Positions 25,984 to 34,876 of a DNA stretch of 64,000 bases are shown piece by piece. Position 1 is the stretch's first letter; every line of letters begins with the position of its first letter. The notes below the pieces were generated by a model. It saw only the letters and a program-made list of their open reading frames with translations. It did not search any database and was not told the origin of the DNA. The position numbers and the translations under genes were made by a program. Source of the DNA: Neorhizobium huautlense. GTDB taxonomy: Bacteria > Pseudomonadota > Alphaproteobacteria > Rhizobiales > Rhizobiaceae. The stretch is taken from positions 186,001-250,000 of the forward strand of contig NZ_PVBM01000005.1 of the NCBI RefSeq assembly GCF_002968575.1, written 5' to 3'.

Positions 25984-26826
25984 ATGTTTCAAAACAGGGC
26001 CGAAGCGCTTGCACTTGCGTTGCCCGCCGCGCTCTTCGCCGCGGCGGTCTTCCTCGTGCCGGTGGTGATCCTGCTTTCCGACGGATTTCGCAGTTCCGCT
26101 GGCGGCTGGACGATCTCGGCCTATACGGATTTCTTTTCCAATTCTCTGAACCAGACCGTTTTCCTGCGCACGCTGAAGCTCGGAGCGCTGGTGACGGTGG
26201 TCTCGGCGGTGATCGGTTATGCGGCGGCATTCGCGATCGTCAGCCTGGAGCCCGGCGCCAAGGGCCGGATGACGGGGCTCGTCGTGCTGCCGCTGATGAT
26301 CTCGCCGGTGGCTCGCACCTACGCCTGGATCGTCATCCTCGGCCGCACCGGCATCGTCAACCAGGCGTTTCAGGCTCTGGGGATTACTGAAGTGCCGCTG
26401 CGCATCCTGTTCTCCGAGACGGCGATCTTCATCGGCCTTCTGCAGCTCTTCCTGCCGCTGATGATCATCTCGCTGATCTCGGCGCTCGAAAACATGCCGA
26501 AGGACGCCATTCCTGCCGCCCGGGTACTCGGCGCGAACTGGTTCCAGGTGTTCTGGAAAGTGGTGCTGCCGCTGACCAAGGAGGGTCTTGTCATCGGCGG
26601 CACGCTGGTCTTCACCGGCTGTCTGACGGCCTATATCACGCCGGCCATCCTCGGCGGCTCCAAAGTGCTGATGCTGGAAACGCTGCTCTACCAGCAGGTT
26701 TCGGTCTCCAACAATTTCGTCTCGGCGAGCGTCATCGCCTTCATCCTGATCGTCATGAGCTTTGCCGCCAATATTCTCCTGAAGCGCGTTGCGACCGCGA
26801 GGAACAAGATGAGGAGCCGGCCATGA
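25984..26826 (+). CDS. ABC transporter permease, PotB-like
   Basis: A 280-residue permease with six hydrophobic helices. MFQNRAEALALALPAALFAA makes a normal PotB-type N-terminus (start at 25984). The EAA loop is in MPKDAIPAARVLGANWFQVFWKVVLPLTKEG. TAYITPAILGGSKVLMLETLLYQQ is typical of the polyamine/opine/phosphonate permease group. It forms the channel with the next gene's product, which it overlaps by ATGA. An upstream ATG at 25939 is in frame but sits within a hairpin loop. Confidence 0.88.
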   Translation: MFQNRAEALALALPAALFAAAVFLVPVVILLSDGFRSSAGGWTISAYTDFFSNSLNQTVFLRTLKLGALVTVVSAVIGYAAAFAIVSLEPGAKGRMTGLVVLPLMISPVARTYAWIVILGRTGIVNQAFQALGITEVPLRILFSETAIFIGLLQLFLPLMIISLISALENMPKDAIPAARVLGANWFQVFWKVVLPLTKEGLVIGGTLVFTGCLTAYITPAILGGSKVLMLETLLYQQVSVSNNFVSASVIAFILIVMSFAANILLKRVATARNKMRSRP

Positions 26827-27605
26827 ATGCGCGCAGCCTCTTCATCCCCATTACATTGGTTCTGGTGCTCGGCTTCCTGATCGGGCCGTTCCTGATCATC
26901 GTGGCAGCCTCCTTCTCGGCCGGCGAGACGCTCAATTTCCCGCCGCAGGGCTTCTCCCTCCGCTGGATCGCCAAGGTCTTCACGGTCGAGAGTTTCCAGG
27001 CAAGTTTCGCCATGTCCCTGTTTCTGGCGATCGGCGGCACAGCGGCGGCGCTGGTGCTCGGCATTCCGGCCTCCTATGCCCTGTCGCGCTACAAGCTGCC
27101 GGGCGCGGAAATCGTCCGCACCGTCGTTTCCGCGCCAATCATTGTGCCGGGCATCATCGTCGGCCTGGCGCTCCTGCGCTATATCGTGGTCCCCTTCCAG
27201 GTGGGCATAACGCTGGCGCTGTTCGTCGCCCATACGGCTTTGGTGCTGCCCTATGCGGTGCGGGTCGTTTCCGCCAGCCTCGACAACCTGCGCTCCGATA
27301 TCGAGGAGGCCGCCGTGCTGCTCGGCTCGTCGCGGCTCGGTGCCTTCTTCCGGGTGGTGATGCCGAACATCCGCGGCGGCATCATGTCGGCCTTCATCCT
27401 CGGCTTCGTCACCAGCTTCAACCAGGTGCCGGTGTCGCTCTTCCTTTCCGGGCCGGGCGTGCGCACTCTTCCGGTGGACATGATCGCCTATATGGAGATC
27501 GTCTTCGATCCGTCGGTTGCCGCACTTTCCTCGCTGCTCGCCTTTCTTTCCATCGGCATCGTCTTTGCCGCCGAACGTTTTCTCGGATTTTCCCGCTATG
27601 TCTGA
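26823..27605 (+). CDS. ABC transporter permease, PotC-like
   Basis: A 260-residue permease with six helices. The contact loop reads DIEEAAVLLGSSRLGAFFRVVMPNIRGG, followed by SFNQVPVSLFLSGPGVRTLPVDM, which is characteristic of PotC-type subunits. It pairs with the permease encoded at 25984. It overlaps both neighbours (four bases upstream, eight downstream), showing tight translational coupling. Confidence 0.88.
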   Translation: MNARSLFIPITLVLVLGFLIGPFLIIVAASFSAGETLNFPPQGFSLRWIAKVFTVESFQASFAMSLFLAIGGTAAALVLGIPASYALSRYKLPGAEIVRTVVSAPIIVPGIIVGLALLRYIVVPFQVGITLALFVAHTALVLPYAVRVVSASLDNLRSDIEEAAVLLGSSRLGAFFRVVMPNIRGGIMSAFILGFVTSFNQVPVSLFLSGPGVRTLPVDMIAYMEIVFDPSVAALSSLLAFLSIGIVFAAERFLGFSRYV

Positions 27606-28623
27606 TGCGTCCTACCTCTCGCTCGAAAAGCTGACGCTCGCCTATGGCGACACGGTCGCGGTCGCCGATCTCGATCTCGACATCAGGAAGGGCGAACTGA
27701 TCGCGCTTCTCGGCCCGTCCGGCTGCGGAAAGACGACGACCATGCGCGCGATCGCCGGCCTGCTGCCGGTGAAAAGCGGCCATGTCCGTCTCGACGGTGC
27801 CGACATGACCTGGGTGCCGGCCAACAAGCGCGCCGTCGGCCTGGTGTTCCAGTCCTATGCGCTGTTCCCGCATCTTTCCGTCTATGAAAACGTCGCTTTC
27901 GGATTGAAGCTCAAGGGAATGCGGGGTGCCGATCTCGATGCCAAGGTTCAGGCCGGCCTGAAATCCGTCGGCCTGTCGAGTTTTGCGAACCGCAAGCCGG
28001 CGGAGCTTTCGGGCGGCCAGCAGCAGCGCGTGGCGCTGGCCCGGTCCATGGTCATGGAGCCGAAGGTGCTGCTGCTCGACGAGCCGCTCTCGAACCTCGA
28101 CGCCCGCCTGCGTCTCGAAATGCGCACCGAACTGCAGCGCGTCCAGAAGGAAACAGGGGTGACGATGATCTTCGTCACCCACGACCAGGCCGAGGCGCTG
28201 GCGCTCGCCGACCGGATCGTGGTGATGAAGGGCGGGGCGATCGAGCAGATCGGATCACCGGAGGACATCTACAACCGCCCCGTCTCGTCTTTCGTTGCCG
28301 ATTTCGTCGGCTTCGAAAACATCTTTCCTCTTGAAGGCGGCAGGCTCAGGACGAGCGGCGGCCTGATCGAACTCTCAGGCGAGGCCCCTTCAGCGGCGGG
28401 TCTCGCCTGGCGGCCGCGTATGGTGACCCTGGGAACTGGTCCTTTCCGGGGCACTGTGCGCGGCACATCCTTTGCCGGCGATAGCCGGGAATATCTGCTG
28501 GATACTTCGCTCGGCCCGATCAAGGCGGAGGTCGAGGCAGGTCTGTCCGCTCACCCGCTCGGTGCCGATCTTCTCTTCGACCTGCCGGCCGAAAAGGCCG
28601 CGCTCCTTTCCAAGTTTTCGTAA
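27598..28623 (+). CDS. ABC transporter ATP-binding protein, PotA-like
   Basis: A 341-residue ATPase. Walker A is GPSGCGKTT, the Q-loop LVFQSYALFPHLSV, the signature LSGGQQQRVALARSMV, Walker [13 protein letters not shown] and the switch FVTHDQAEA. A C-terminal TOBE-type domain (about residues 240-340) is typical of PotA/UgpC/FbpC importers. It drives uptake through the two permeases before it. The start MSDASYLSLEKL at 27598 overlaps the permease gene. Next, after 12 bases, comes the nucleoside hydrolase gene. Confidence 0.92.
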   Translation: MSDASYLSLEKLTLAYGDTVAVADLDLDIRKGELIALLGPSGCGKTTTMRAIAGLLPVKSGHVRLDGADMTWVPANKRAVGLVFQSYALFPHLSVYENVAFGLKLKGMRGADLDAKVQAGLKSVGLSSFANRKPAELSGGQQQRVALARSMVMEPKVLLLDEPLSNLDARLRLEMRTELQRVQKETGVTMIFVTHDQAEALALADRIVVMKGGAIEQIGSPEDIYNRPVSSFVADFVGFENIFPLEGGRLRTSGGLIELSGEAPSAAGLAWRPRMVTLGTGPFRGTVRGTSFAGDSREYLLDTSLGPIKAEVEAGLSAHPLGADLLFDLPAEKAALLSKFS

Positions 28624-28635
28624 GGCGTCGCTGAC

Positions 28636-29559
28636 ATGGGCATCTGGATCGATACCGACATGGGCTTCGACGACATAGCAGCGGTCATGGTGGCTGCGCA
28701 TGCGGGACTTGCGATCGACGGTGTTTCGCTCGTCTTCGGCAATGCGCCGCTGGAGCGTGTCCGCCACAACGCCGCCGGCGCAGCGTCAGCCTTCGTCTGG
28801 CCGTTCCCAATTCATGCCGGACGCGCCGCTCCCGCACTTGGCCGGCTGGAAACGGCGGCCAACGTTCTGGGCGATGCCGGCATGCCGACGACTGGTCTCC
28901 ACCTTCCCGAGTTCGCCGATACCTTCCACAACGATGCCTTTAAAGCGCTTTGCGCCTGGCTGGAGAAGGATGAGGGAGAACGGCGCGTCCTGGCACTCGG
29001 CCCGCTTACCAATATCGCCGCCGTGGCGCTTGCCCGGCCGGATCTAGCCGACAGGATCACCGATCTCACCTGGATGGGCGGTGGGGTGACTTCCGGCAAT
29101 CACACGGCTTCCGCCGAATTCAACGCCTTCGCCGATCCCGAAGCGCTGGCAATCCTTTTGGCGCACGGGATCCCGTTCCGGATGATCGATCTCGATCTCT
29201 GTCGCCAGGTTCTCTGTGCGCCCGAGGACGTGGCGCCGATCCGAGCTGCGGGAGGGCGCAATGCGGCGCTGCTCGCCGATCTGCTCGCCGGGTTCGTCGC
29301 CATTGCCACGAGCCGGGGCCGCCCGGCCATGCCACTCTACGATGCAGTGGCGGCGGTCGCCTTCGCTCATCCCGAACAAGTCATCTGGCGAAAGGCTCGC
29401 CTCGACGTGGAGCTTGCGGGAACATTCACGCGCGGACGCACCGTCATCGAGACGCGGGCCGGCCGTGGGGAATTCAATGCAGCCTTCGGCGTCGAGATCG
29501 ACGTCGAGAAGGCAAGAACCGTTATCCTCGAAACATTGCGCGCGGAGGCAAGCTGGTGA
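28636..29559 (+). CDS. Nucleoside hydrolase (ribohydrolase), with an atypical active site
   Basis: A 307-residue enzyme that splits nucleosides into base and ribose. The calcium-binding N-terminal motif is DTDMGFDD (D6, D8, D12, D13), with Met where most members have Pro. LGPLTNIA and AEFNAFADPEA are further family motifs. The last metal ligand D236 is preceded by Y235 (LYDAVAAV), where the inosine-uridine group has the catalytic His. In the purine-specific group this place is aromatic (Trp). This suggests purine preference, in line with the adenine deaminase that follows. It overlaps that gene by four bases. No signal peptide: cytoplasmic. Confidence 0.88.
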   Translation: MGIWIDTDMGFDDIAAVMVAAHAGLAIDGVSLVFGNAPLERVRHNAAGAASAFVWPFPIHAGRAAPALGRLETAANVLGDAGMPTTGLHLPEFADTFHNDAFKALCAWLEKDEGERRVLALGPLTNIAAVALARPDLADRITDLTWMGGGVTSGNHTASAEFNAFADPEALAILLAHGIPFRMIDLDLCRQVLCAPEDVAPIRAAGGRNAALLADLLAGFVAIATSRGRPAMPLYDAVAAVAFAHPEQVIWRKARLDVELAGTFTRGRTVIETRAGRGEFNAAFGVEIDVEKARTVILETLRAEASW

Positions 29560-31343
29560 AGAGCATCATAGCGACCGTACAGGAGTTTACAGAGCCCGGG
29601 TTGCGCGACCGCGCGGTGGCGGCCGCGCGAGGCGACGGTCCGTTCGACATCCTGATAACCGGCGGTACCCTGGTCGACGTGGTGACCGGCGAGCTACGCC
29701 CTGCCGACATCGGCATCATCGGCCCGTTGATCGCCAGCGTTCATGAGGCCGGCAGCCGGTCCGATGCGGCTGAGATCGTCGATGCGTCCGGCACCTTCAT
29801 TTCGCCAGGCCTCATCGATACCCATATGCACATCGAGAGTTCGATGGTGACGCCTGCGACCTATGCCGGCACCGTCCTGCCGCGCGGCGTCACGACAGTC
29901 GTCTGGGATCCCCACGAATTCGGCAATGTGCACGGCATCGACGGGGTCGGCTGGGCGCTGGATTCGGTCAAGCTGCTGCCGCTTCGGGCCGTCGTGCTGG
30001 CACCGTCTTCGGTCCCTTCCGCTCCCGGTTTCGAGGTGGCAGGAGCCGATTTCGACGTCTCGGCCATCGAGGAGATGCTTTTCTGGCCGAAGATCGCCGG
30101 GCTTGCCGAGGTGATGAACATGCGCGGCGTCATCGACCGCGAACCTCGCATCAGTGCCATCGTGCAAACCGCGCTGACCTCGGAGAAACTCGTTTGCGGC
30201 CATGCGCGCGGCCTCGCGGGACCGGATCTCCAGGCATTCATGACGGCAGGCGTGACCTCCGACCACGAGCTCGTCTCGGGCGAGGATCTGATCGCCAAAC
30301 TGCGCGCAGGCCTTACAATCGAGCTGCGCGGCTCGCATGACCACCTGCTGCCGGAATTCGTCCAGGCGCTCAATGGACTCGGCCAGCTGCCGCAGACCGT
30401 GACGCTCGCGACGGATGATGTCTTTCCGGACGATCTCGCCAAGAACGGCGGTCTCGACGATGTGGTGCGCCGGCTCGTCCGCTATGGGATGAAACCGGAA
30501 TGGGCGTTGCAGGCGGCCACCTTGAACGGTTCCGTCAGGATTGGTCGTGCCGACCTCGGCCTCATCGCCGCCGGTCGGCGGGCAGACATCGTGCTGTTCG
30601 AGGATCTCAAGGATTTCCGCGCGCGCCAGGTCTTTGCAAGCGGCACCTTGGCCGCGCGGGCCGGGGCCATGACGATCGATCTGTTTGCCGCCGACCCGTC
30701 GCTGCTTCGCGACTCGGTCAAGCTTGAGCCCCTCCAGGCCGAGGATTTCAGGCTTCCCGCGACGGGCAGGAAGGTGCGGCTCGCGACCATCGATCGCCCG
30801 CGTTTCACGAACTGGGGGCAGACGGATGCGGATGTCGTCGACGGCTATGTGGTACCCCCGGAGGGCGCGACGTTGATCGCCGTGACCCACCGCCACGGCC
30901 GCGCCGACAGCCGCACCCGTCTTGGGTTCCTCACCGGCTGGGGCAAATGGAAGGGCGCTTTCGCAACCACGCTCGCCCATGACAGCCACAACCTCACCGT
31001 CTTCGGGTCCGATCCCGCCGACATGGCGGCGGCCGCCAATGCGGTGATAACCGCGGGCGGCGGAATGGCGGTGGCAATCGGCGGAAAGATCGAAGCCTTG
31101 CTGCCTCTTCCGCTTTCCGGCCTCGTCTCGCAGGCCTCGATGCAGGAGGTTTCCGCGAGCTTTGAGAAAATCCGCGCGGCCATGGACCGCGTGGTGGACT
31201 GGCAGCCGCCCTACCTAATCTTCAAAGCCTGTTTCGGCGCGACGCTTGCCTGCAATGCAGGTCCGCATCAGACCGATCGCGGCATTGCCGATGTCGCCAC
31301 CGGCACGCTCATGGAATCGCCGATCCTCGAAGTGCTCGAATAG
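29556..31343 (+). CDS. ade: Adenine deaminase
   Basis: A 595-residue amidohydrolase that converts adenine to hypoxanthine and ammonia. The metal motif is DTHMHIESSM (H90, H92). WDPHEFGNVHG, VCGHARGL, SDHELVSGEDLIAKLRAG, GSHDHLLPE and LATDDVFPDDL all match the bacterial AdeC family. The C-terminal domain (about residues 420-590) includes HDSHNLTVFGSDPADM. The start is a GTG overlapping the hydrolase stop (GTGA). With the neighbours it forms a route from adenosine to adenine to hypoxanthine. The length is normal for the family. Confidence 0.93.
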   Translation: MKSIIATVQEFTEPGLRDRAVAAARGDGPFDILITGGTLVDVVTGELRPADIGIIGPLIASVHEAGSRSDAAEIVDASGTFISPGLIDTHMHIESSMVTPATYAGTVLPRGVTTVVWDPHEFGNVHGIDGVGWALDSVKLLPLRAVVLAPSSVPSAPGFEVAGADFDVSAIEEMLFWPKIAGLAEVMNMRGVIDREPRISAIVQTALTSEKLVCGHARGLAGPDLQAFMTAGVTSDHELVSGEDLIAKLRAGLTIELRGSHDHLLPEFVQALNGLGQLPQTVTLATDDVFPDDLAKNGGLDDVVRRLVRYGMKPEWALQAATLNGSVRIGRADLGLIAAGRRADIVLFEDLKDFRARQVFASGTLAARAGAMTIDLFAADPSLLRDSVKLEPLQAEDFRLPATGRKVRLATIDRPRFTNWGQTDADVVDGYVVPPEGATLIAVTHRHGRADSRTRLGFLTGWGKWKGAFATTLAHDSHNLTVFGSDPADMAAAANAVITAGGGMAVAIGGKIEALLPLPLSGLVSQASMQEVSASFEKIRAAMDRVVDWQPPYLIFKACFGATLACNAGPHQTDRGIADVATGTLMESPILEVLE

Positions 31344-31352
31344 GAAACGCGC

Positions 31353-32030
31353 ATGCAGCCGCACGATTTCTGGCAGGACGTCCACCCGGCGGGCACATTC
31401 GATCGTGGTGGACCGTTCTCCGGCTTTTTTCCCGCCACGCTCGACGACGGCCGCCAGATCAGGCTGCCGATCCGTCCTCTCGCCGATGGGGAGCATGCGC
31501 TGGCGTCGCTGATCATCAACCAGGCCAGCTTCGACGTTCAGGACGCGCTTGCCGCAGATCTTGCTCCGAAGCTTGCGGCGCATCGGCCGGAGGTAGTCGT
31601 CGGCCTGCCGACGCTCGGGTTGACACTGGCGGCGGCCGTCGCCCGGTCTCTCGGTTTCGCCCGCTATGTGCCGCTCGGGACCTCGAAGAAGTTCTGGTAC
31701 GACGAAGGCCTGTCGGTGCCGCTATCCTCGATCACGACGCCCGAACAGCAGAAGCGGCTTTACGTCGATCCGCGCATGCTGCCGCTCATTGAAGGAAAGC
31801 GCGTCGCCCTGGTGGACGACGTGATATCAAGCGGCGCGTCGATCGTCTCCGGCCTTTCCCTGATGGCATCGCTCGGGATCGAGCCGGTGGCAGTCGGTGC
31901 CGCCATGCTGCAATCGGAGCGCTGGCAGGACCGGCTCGACGGCTTCGGCCCTCAATGGCGCCCGCGCGTCGTCGGGGTCTTCAGGACGCCGATGCTGAAG
32001 AAGGCGGGCGAGGGGATCTGGACCGCCTGA
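31353..32030 (+). CDS. Phosphoribosyltransferase, probably purine salvage
   Basis: A 225-residue protein with the PRPP-binding motif VALVDDVISSGASIVSG, and an upstream VVVGLPTLGLTLAAAVARSLG that forms the phosphate-binding loop of the type I fold. The N-terminal 50 residues (DFWQDVHP...) are unlike ordinary Hpt or Apt proteins. Placed nine bases after the adenine deaminase gene, it would turn hypoxanthine or another base plus PRPP into the nucleotide. The base specificity is inferred from context only. It is the last gene of the cassette; 88 bases follow before the dipeptidase gene. Confidence 0.82.
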   Translation: MQPHDFWQDVHPAGTFDRGGPFSGFFPATLDDGRQIRLPIRPLADGEHALASLIINQASFDVQDALAADLAPKLAAHRPEVVVGLPTLGLTLAAAVARSLGFARYVPLGTSKKFWYDEGLSVPLSSITTPEQQKRLYVDPRMLPLIEGKRVALVDDVISSGASIVSGLSLMASLGIEPVAVGAAMLQSERWQDRLDGFGPQWRPRVVGVFRTPMLKKAGEGIWTA

Positions 32031-32118
32031 GGCGTTTTGTGCCTTGCGAAAGGCTGATGTCTGAATAGGATCGACAGATCACTCACCGCGGGATTCTCAC
32101 AAAATCGGGAATAGCTTC

Positions 32119-33168
32119 ATGGAACTGGTGTTCGATGGCCATAACGACGTGCTTCTACGCCTCTGGCGAACCATGAAGGCGGGTGGCGACCCGGTCTCCG
32201 AGTTCATGAACGGTACGCCCAGCGGCCATATCGACGGCCCCCGCGCCAAGGCCGGCGGCCTCGCGGGCGGGCTTTGCGCCATCTATATTCCGTCAGGTGA
32301 CCTCGTTCTCAAGGAGCCCGACGCTAACGGCCGCTACGAAACGCCGCTTTCCGCGCCGCTCGATCACCTTCCTTCGCTGGCGATCGCGCTGGAGAAGGCC
32401 GCGATTGCGCTCCGTCTCGATCGTGCGGGAGCGTGGCGCCTGTGCCGTTCGTCCGCCCAAATCCGTCAGGCAATGGAGGACGGCATCTTTGCCGCCGTCA
32501 TGCATATGGAAGGCTGCGAGGCGATCGATCCCGACCTCGACAATCTGGAGGTTTTCTACGCCGCCGGCCTGCGCTCGCTCGGACCCGTCTGGAGCCGGCA
32601 CAACATCTTCGGGCACGGCGTACCTTTCGCTTATCCGATGTCGCCCGACACCGGCCCGGGGCTTACCGATCTCGGCTTTGAACTCGTCAGGGCCTGCAAC
32701 AGGCTCGGCATCCTCATCGATCTTGCGCATATCACCGAAAAGGGCTTCTGGGATGTGGCGAGGACCACCGACCAGCCGCTGATCGCCAGCCATTCCAACG
32801 CTTATGCGCTGACGCCGGTCGCCCGCAACCTGACGGACAAGCAGCTCGACGCGATCAAGGAGAGCGGCGGCCTGGTGGGGCTCAACTATGCGGTCACGAT
32901 GTTGCGCCCCGACGGGCGCGACAATGTATCGACGCCGCTTTCCGACATGGTGCGTCATGTGAACCACCTTGTCGACCGCATGGGCATCGATCACGTGGCA
33001 CTTGGCTCGGACTTCGACGGAGCGTCGATTCCCGAAGAGATTCAGGATGCTGCGGGCAATCAGAATCTGGTTGCGGCCCTCAAAACTGAGGGATACGCTG
33101 ACGACGAACTCATAAAGATGTGCCGGGAAAACTGGCTGAGAGTTTTGGGGAAGGCCTGGCACGAATAG
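32119..33168 (+). CDS. Membrane dipeptidase family (M19) zinc dipeptidase
   Basis: A 349-residue metallopeptidase. Zinc ligands of the family are seen in FDGHNDVLLRLW (HxD), MHMEGCEAID (Glu), LIDLAHITEKG (His), IASHSNAYAL (His) and LGSDFDGA (Asp). It cleaves dipeptides, including some with D-residues. No signal peptide is seen, so it would act inside the cell on imported dipeptides. It is followed after 47 bases by a complete dipeptide-type ABC transporter on the same strand. The 88-base gap before it may hold a promoter (TTGCGA at 32044, TAGGAT 16 bases later, weak). Confidence 0.9.
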   Translation: MELVFDGHNDVLLRLWRTMKAGGDPVSEFMNGTPSGHIDGPRAKAGGLAGGLCAIYIPSGDLVLKEPDANGRYETPLSAPLDHLPSLAIALEKAAIALRLDRAGAWRLCRSSAQIRQAMEDGIFAAVMHMEGCEAIDPDLDNLEVFYAAGLRSLGPVWSRHNIFGHGVPFAYPMSPDTGPGLTDLGFELVRACNRLGILIDLAHITEKGFWDVARTTDQPLIASHSNAYALTPVARNLTDKQLDAIKESGGLVGLNYAVTMLRPDGRDNVSTPLSDMVRHVNHLVDRMGIDHVALGSDFDGASIPEEIQDAAGNQNLVAALKTEGYADDELIKMCRENWLRVLGKAWHE

Positions 33169-33215
33169 GTTGCTTCTCCAGGGGTCCAAAAAAGGAAAAA
33201 CAGGGAACAACGACC

Positions 33216-34859
33216 ATGATTCATTCGCTGAACAAAAGCCTTCGCGTGCTTACGACCGGCGCTGCCCTTTCCGTATTGCTGATGGCCGCACCGCAGGCCT
33301 TCGCGGTGACGCCCGCCGACACGCTGGTCGAAGGCTTCGCGATCGACGACATCATCAGCCTTGACCCCGGCGAAGCCTTCGAACTGTCGACCGCGGAAGT
33401 GACCGCCAACAGCTACAGCAAGCTCGTCATGCTCGATCCGAGCGACACGTCGAAGGTGGTCGGCGAACTCGCCGACAGCTGGACCGTTTCCGACGACGGG
33501 CTCACCTATACCTTCAAGCTCAAGTCGGGCCTGAAATTCGCGTCCGGCAACCCGATCACGGCGGACGACGTCGCCTTCTCGTTCGAGCGTGCCGTCAAGC
33601 TCGACAAGTCGCCGGCATTCCTTCTCACCCAGTTCGGCCTGACCGGCGACAACGTGGCCGAAAAAGCGAAGGCATCCGACCCGAACACCTTCGTGTTCGT
33701 GGTTGACAAGCCCTATGCACCGAGCTTCGTGCTGAACGTGCTGACCGCGACGGTTGCGTCCATTGTCGACAAGAAGGTCGTGATGGAAAAGGCCAAGAAG
33801 GTCACGCCCAGCGCCGAATACAAATACGATACCGATTTCGGCAACGAATTCCTGAAGACCGGTTATGCCGGTTCGGGACCTTACAAGGTGCTTGCATGGC
33901 GCGCCAACGAGGCGGTGATCATGGAAGCCAACCCGAATTACTTCGGCGAGAAGCCGAAGCTGAAGCGGGTGATCTATCGCCATATGAAGGAAAGCGCGGG
34001 CCAGCGGCTGGCACTTGAAAACGGTGACATCGACATTGCGCGCAACCTCGAGCCGGGCGACCTCGATGCGGTTACCAAGAAGCAAGGCATCTCCACGACC
34101 TCGGCTCCGAAGGGCACGCTGTACTATTTCAGCCTTAACCAGAAGAATCCCAACCTTGCCAAGCCGGAAGTGGTCGAGGCGATCAAATATCTGGTCGACT
34201 ACGATGCGATCGGCGCCACGCTGATCAAGGGCATCGGCGAAATCCATCAGACCTTCCTGCCGAAGGGACAGCTTGGGGCGCTTAACGAAAATCCGTACAA
34301 GCTGGACGTCGCCAAGGCCAAGGAGCTGCTGGCGAAGGCGGGCCTGAAGGACGGCTTCACCGTCACCATGGATGTCCGCAACACCCAGCCGGTTACCGGG
34401 ATTGCCGAAAGCGTGCAGCAGACGCTCGCCCAGGCGGGGATCAAGATGGACATCATCCCCGGCGACGGCAAGCAGACGCTGACCAAGTATCGCGCCCGCC
34501 AGCACGACATCTATATCGGTCAGTGGGGCTCGGACTATTTCGACCCGAACTCGAATGCGGAGACCTTTACGATCAACCTGGACAATTCCGACCAAGGCAA
34601 GAACAAGACGCTCGCATGGCGCAATGCCTGGGACGTGCCGAAGGAGTTGAGCGACGCCTCAAAGGGCGCGCTGCTCGAGAAAGATAGCGCAAAGCGTGCC
34701 GCGACCTACGAGGATCTGCAGAAAAAGGTGCTGGCCCAGAGCCCGTTCGTGATCGTTTTCCAGCAGACGGAAGTCGCGGGTTATTCCTCCAAGCTCAAGA
34801 ACTTCAAGCTGGGCCCGAGCTTCGATACCAACTTCGTCTATACGGTCTCCAAGGAATAA
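33216..34859 (+). CDS. Peptide ABC transporter substrate-binding protein (SBP_bac_5)
   Basis: A 547-residue periplasmic binding protein of the DppA/OppA class. The signal peptide ends ...APQAFA (about residue 29). Family segments are VVGELADSWTVSDDGLTYTF and FASGNPITADDVAFSFERAV, then GSGPYKVLAWRANEAVIMEANPNY (in part). It binds di- or oligopeptides and feeds the permeases at 34877-36873. AGGGAAC lies before the ATG. The long frame upstream of 33216 belongs to the dipeptidase region. A hairpin begins at the stop codon. Confidence 0.92.
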   Translation: MIHSLNKSLRVLTTGAALSVLLMAAPQAFAVTPADTLVEGFAIDDIISLDPGEAFELSTAEVTANSYSKLVMLDPSDTSKVVGELADSWTVSDDGLTYTFKLKSGLKFASGNPITADDVAFSFERAVKLDKSPAFLLTQFGLTGDNVAEKAKASDPNTFVFVVDKPYAPSFVLNVLTATVASIVDKKVVMEKAKKVTPSAEYKYDTDFGNEFLKTGYAGSGPYKVLAWRANEAVIMEANPNYFGEKPKLKRVIYRHMKESAGQRLALENGDIDIARNLEPGDLDAVTKKQGISTTSAPKGTLYYFSLNQKNPNLAKPEVVEAIKYLVDYDAIGATLIKGIGEIHQTFLPKGQLGALNENPYKLDVAKAKELLAKAGLKDGFTVTMDVRNTQPVTGIAESVQQTLAQAGIKMDIIPGDGKQTLTKYRARQHDIYIGQWGSDYFDPNSNAETFTINLDNSDQGKNKTLAWRNAWDVPKELSDASKGALLEKDSAKRAATYEDLQKKVLAQSPFVIVFQQTEVAGYSSKLKNFKLGPSFDTNFVYTVSKE

Positions 34860-34874
34860 CCGGAAGGGCCGGTT
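34858..34874 (+). other. Short hairpin at the binding-protein/permease junction
   Basis: AACCGG (34858-34863) and CCGGTT (34869-34874) form a 6-bp stem with a 5-nt loop. It overlaps the stop codon of the binding-protein gene, ends two bases before the TTG start of the permease gene and holds its only GGAAGG-like ribosome site. It may reduce permease translation. Confidence 0.45.
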
Positions 34875-34876
34875 CC

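Noticed and set aside
24855..28623. Annotation of the transporter as a plain polyamine importer
   Set aside because: Sequence class alone points that way, but the operon partners act on nucleosides and no polyamine-metabolism gene is present, so the ligand is left open.
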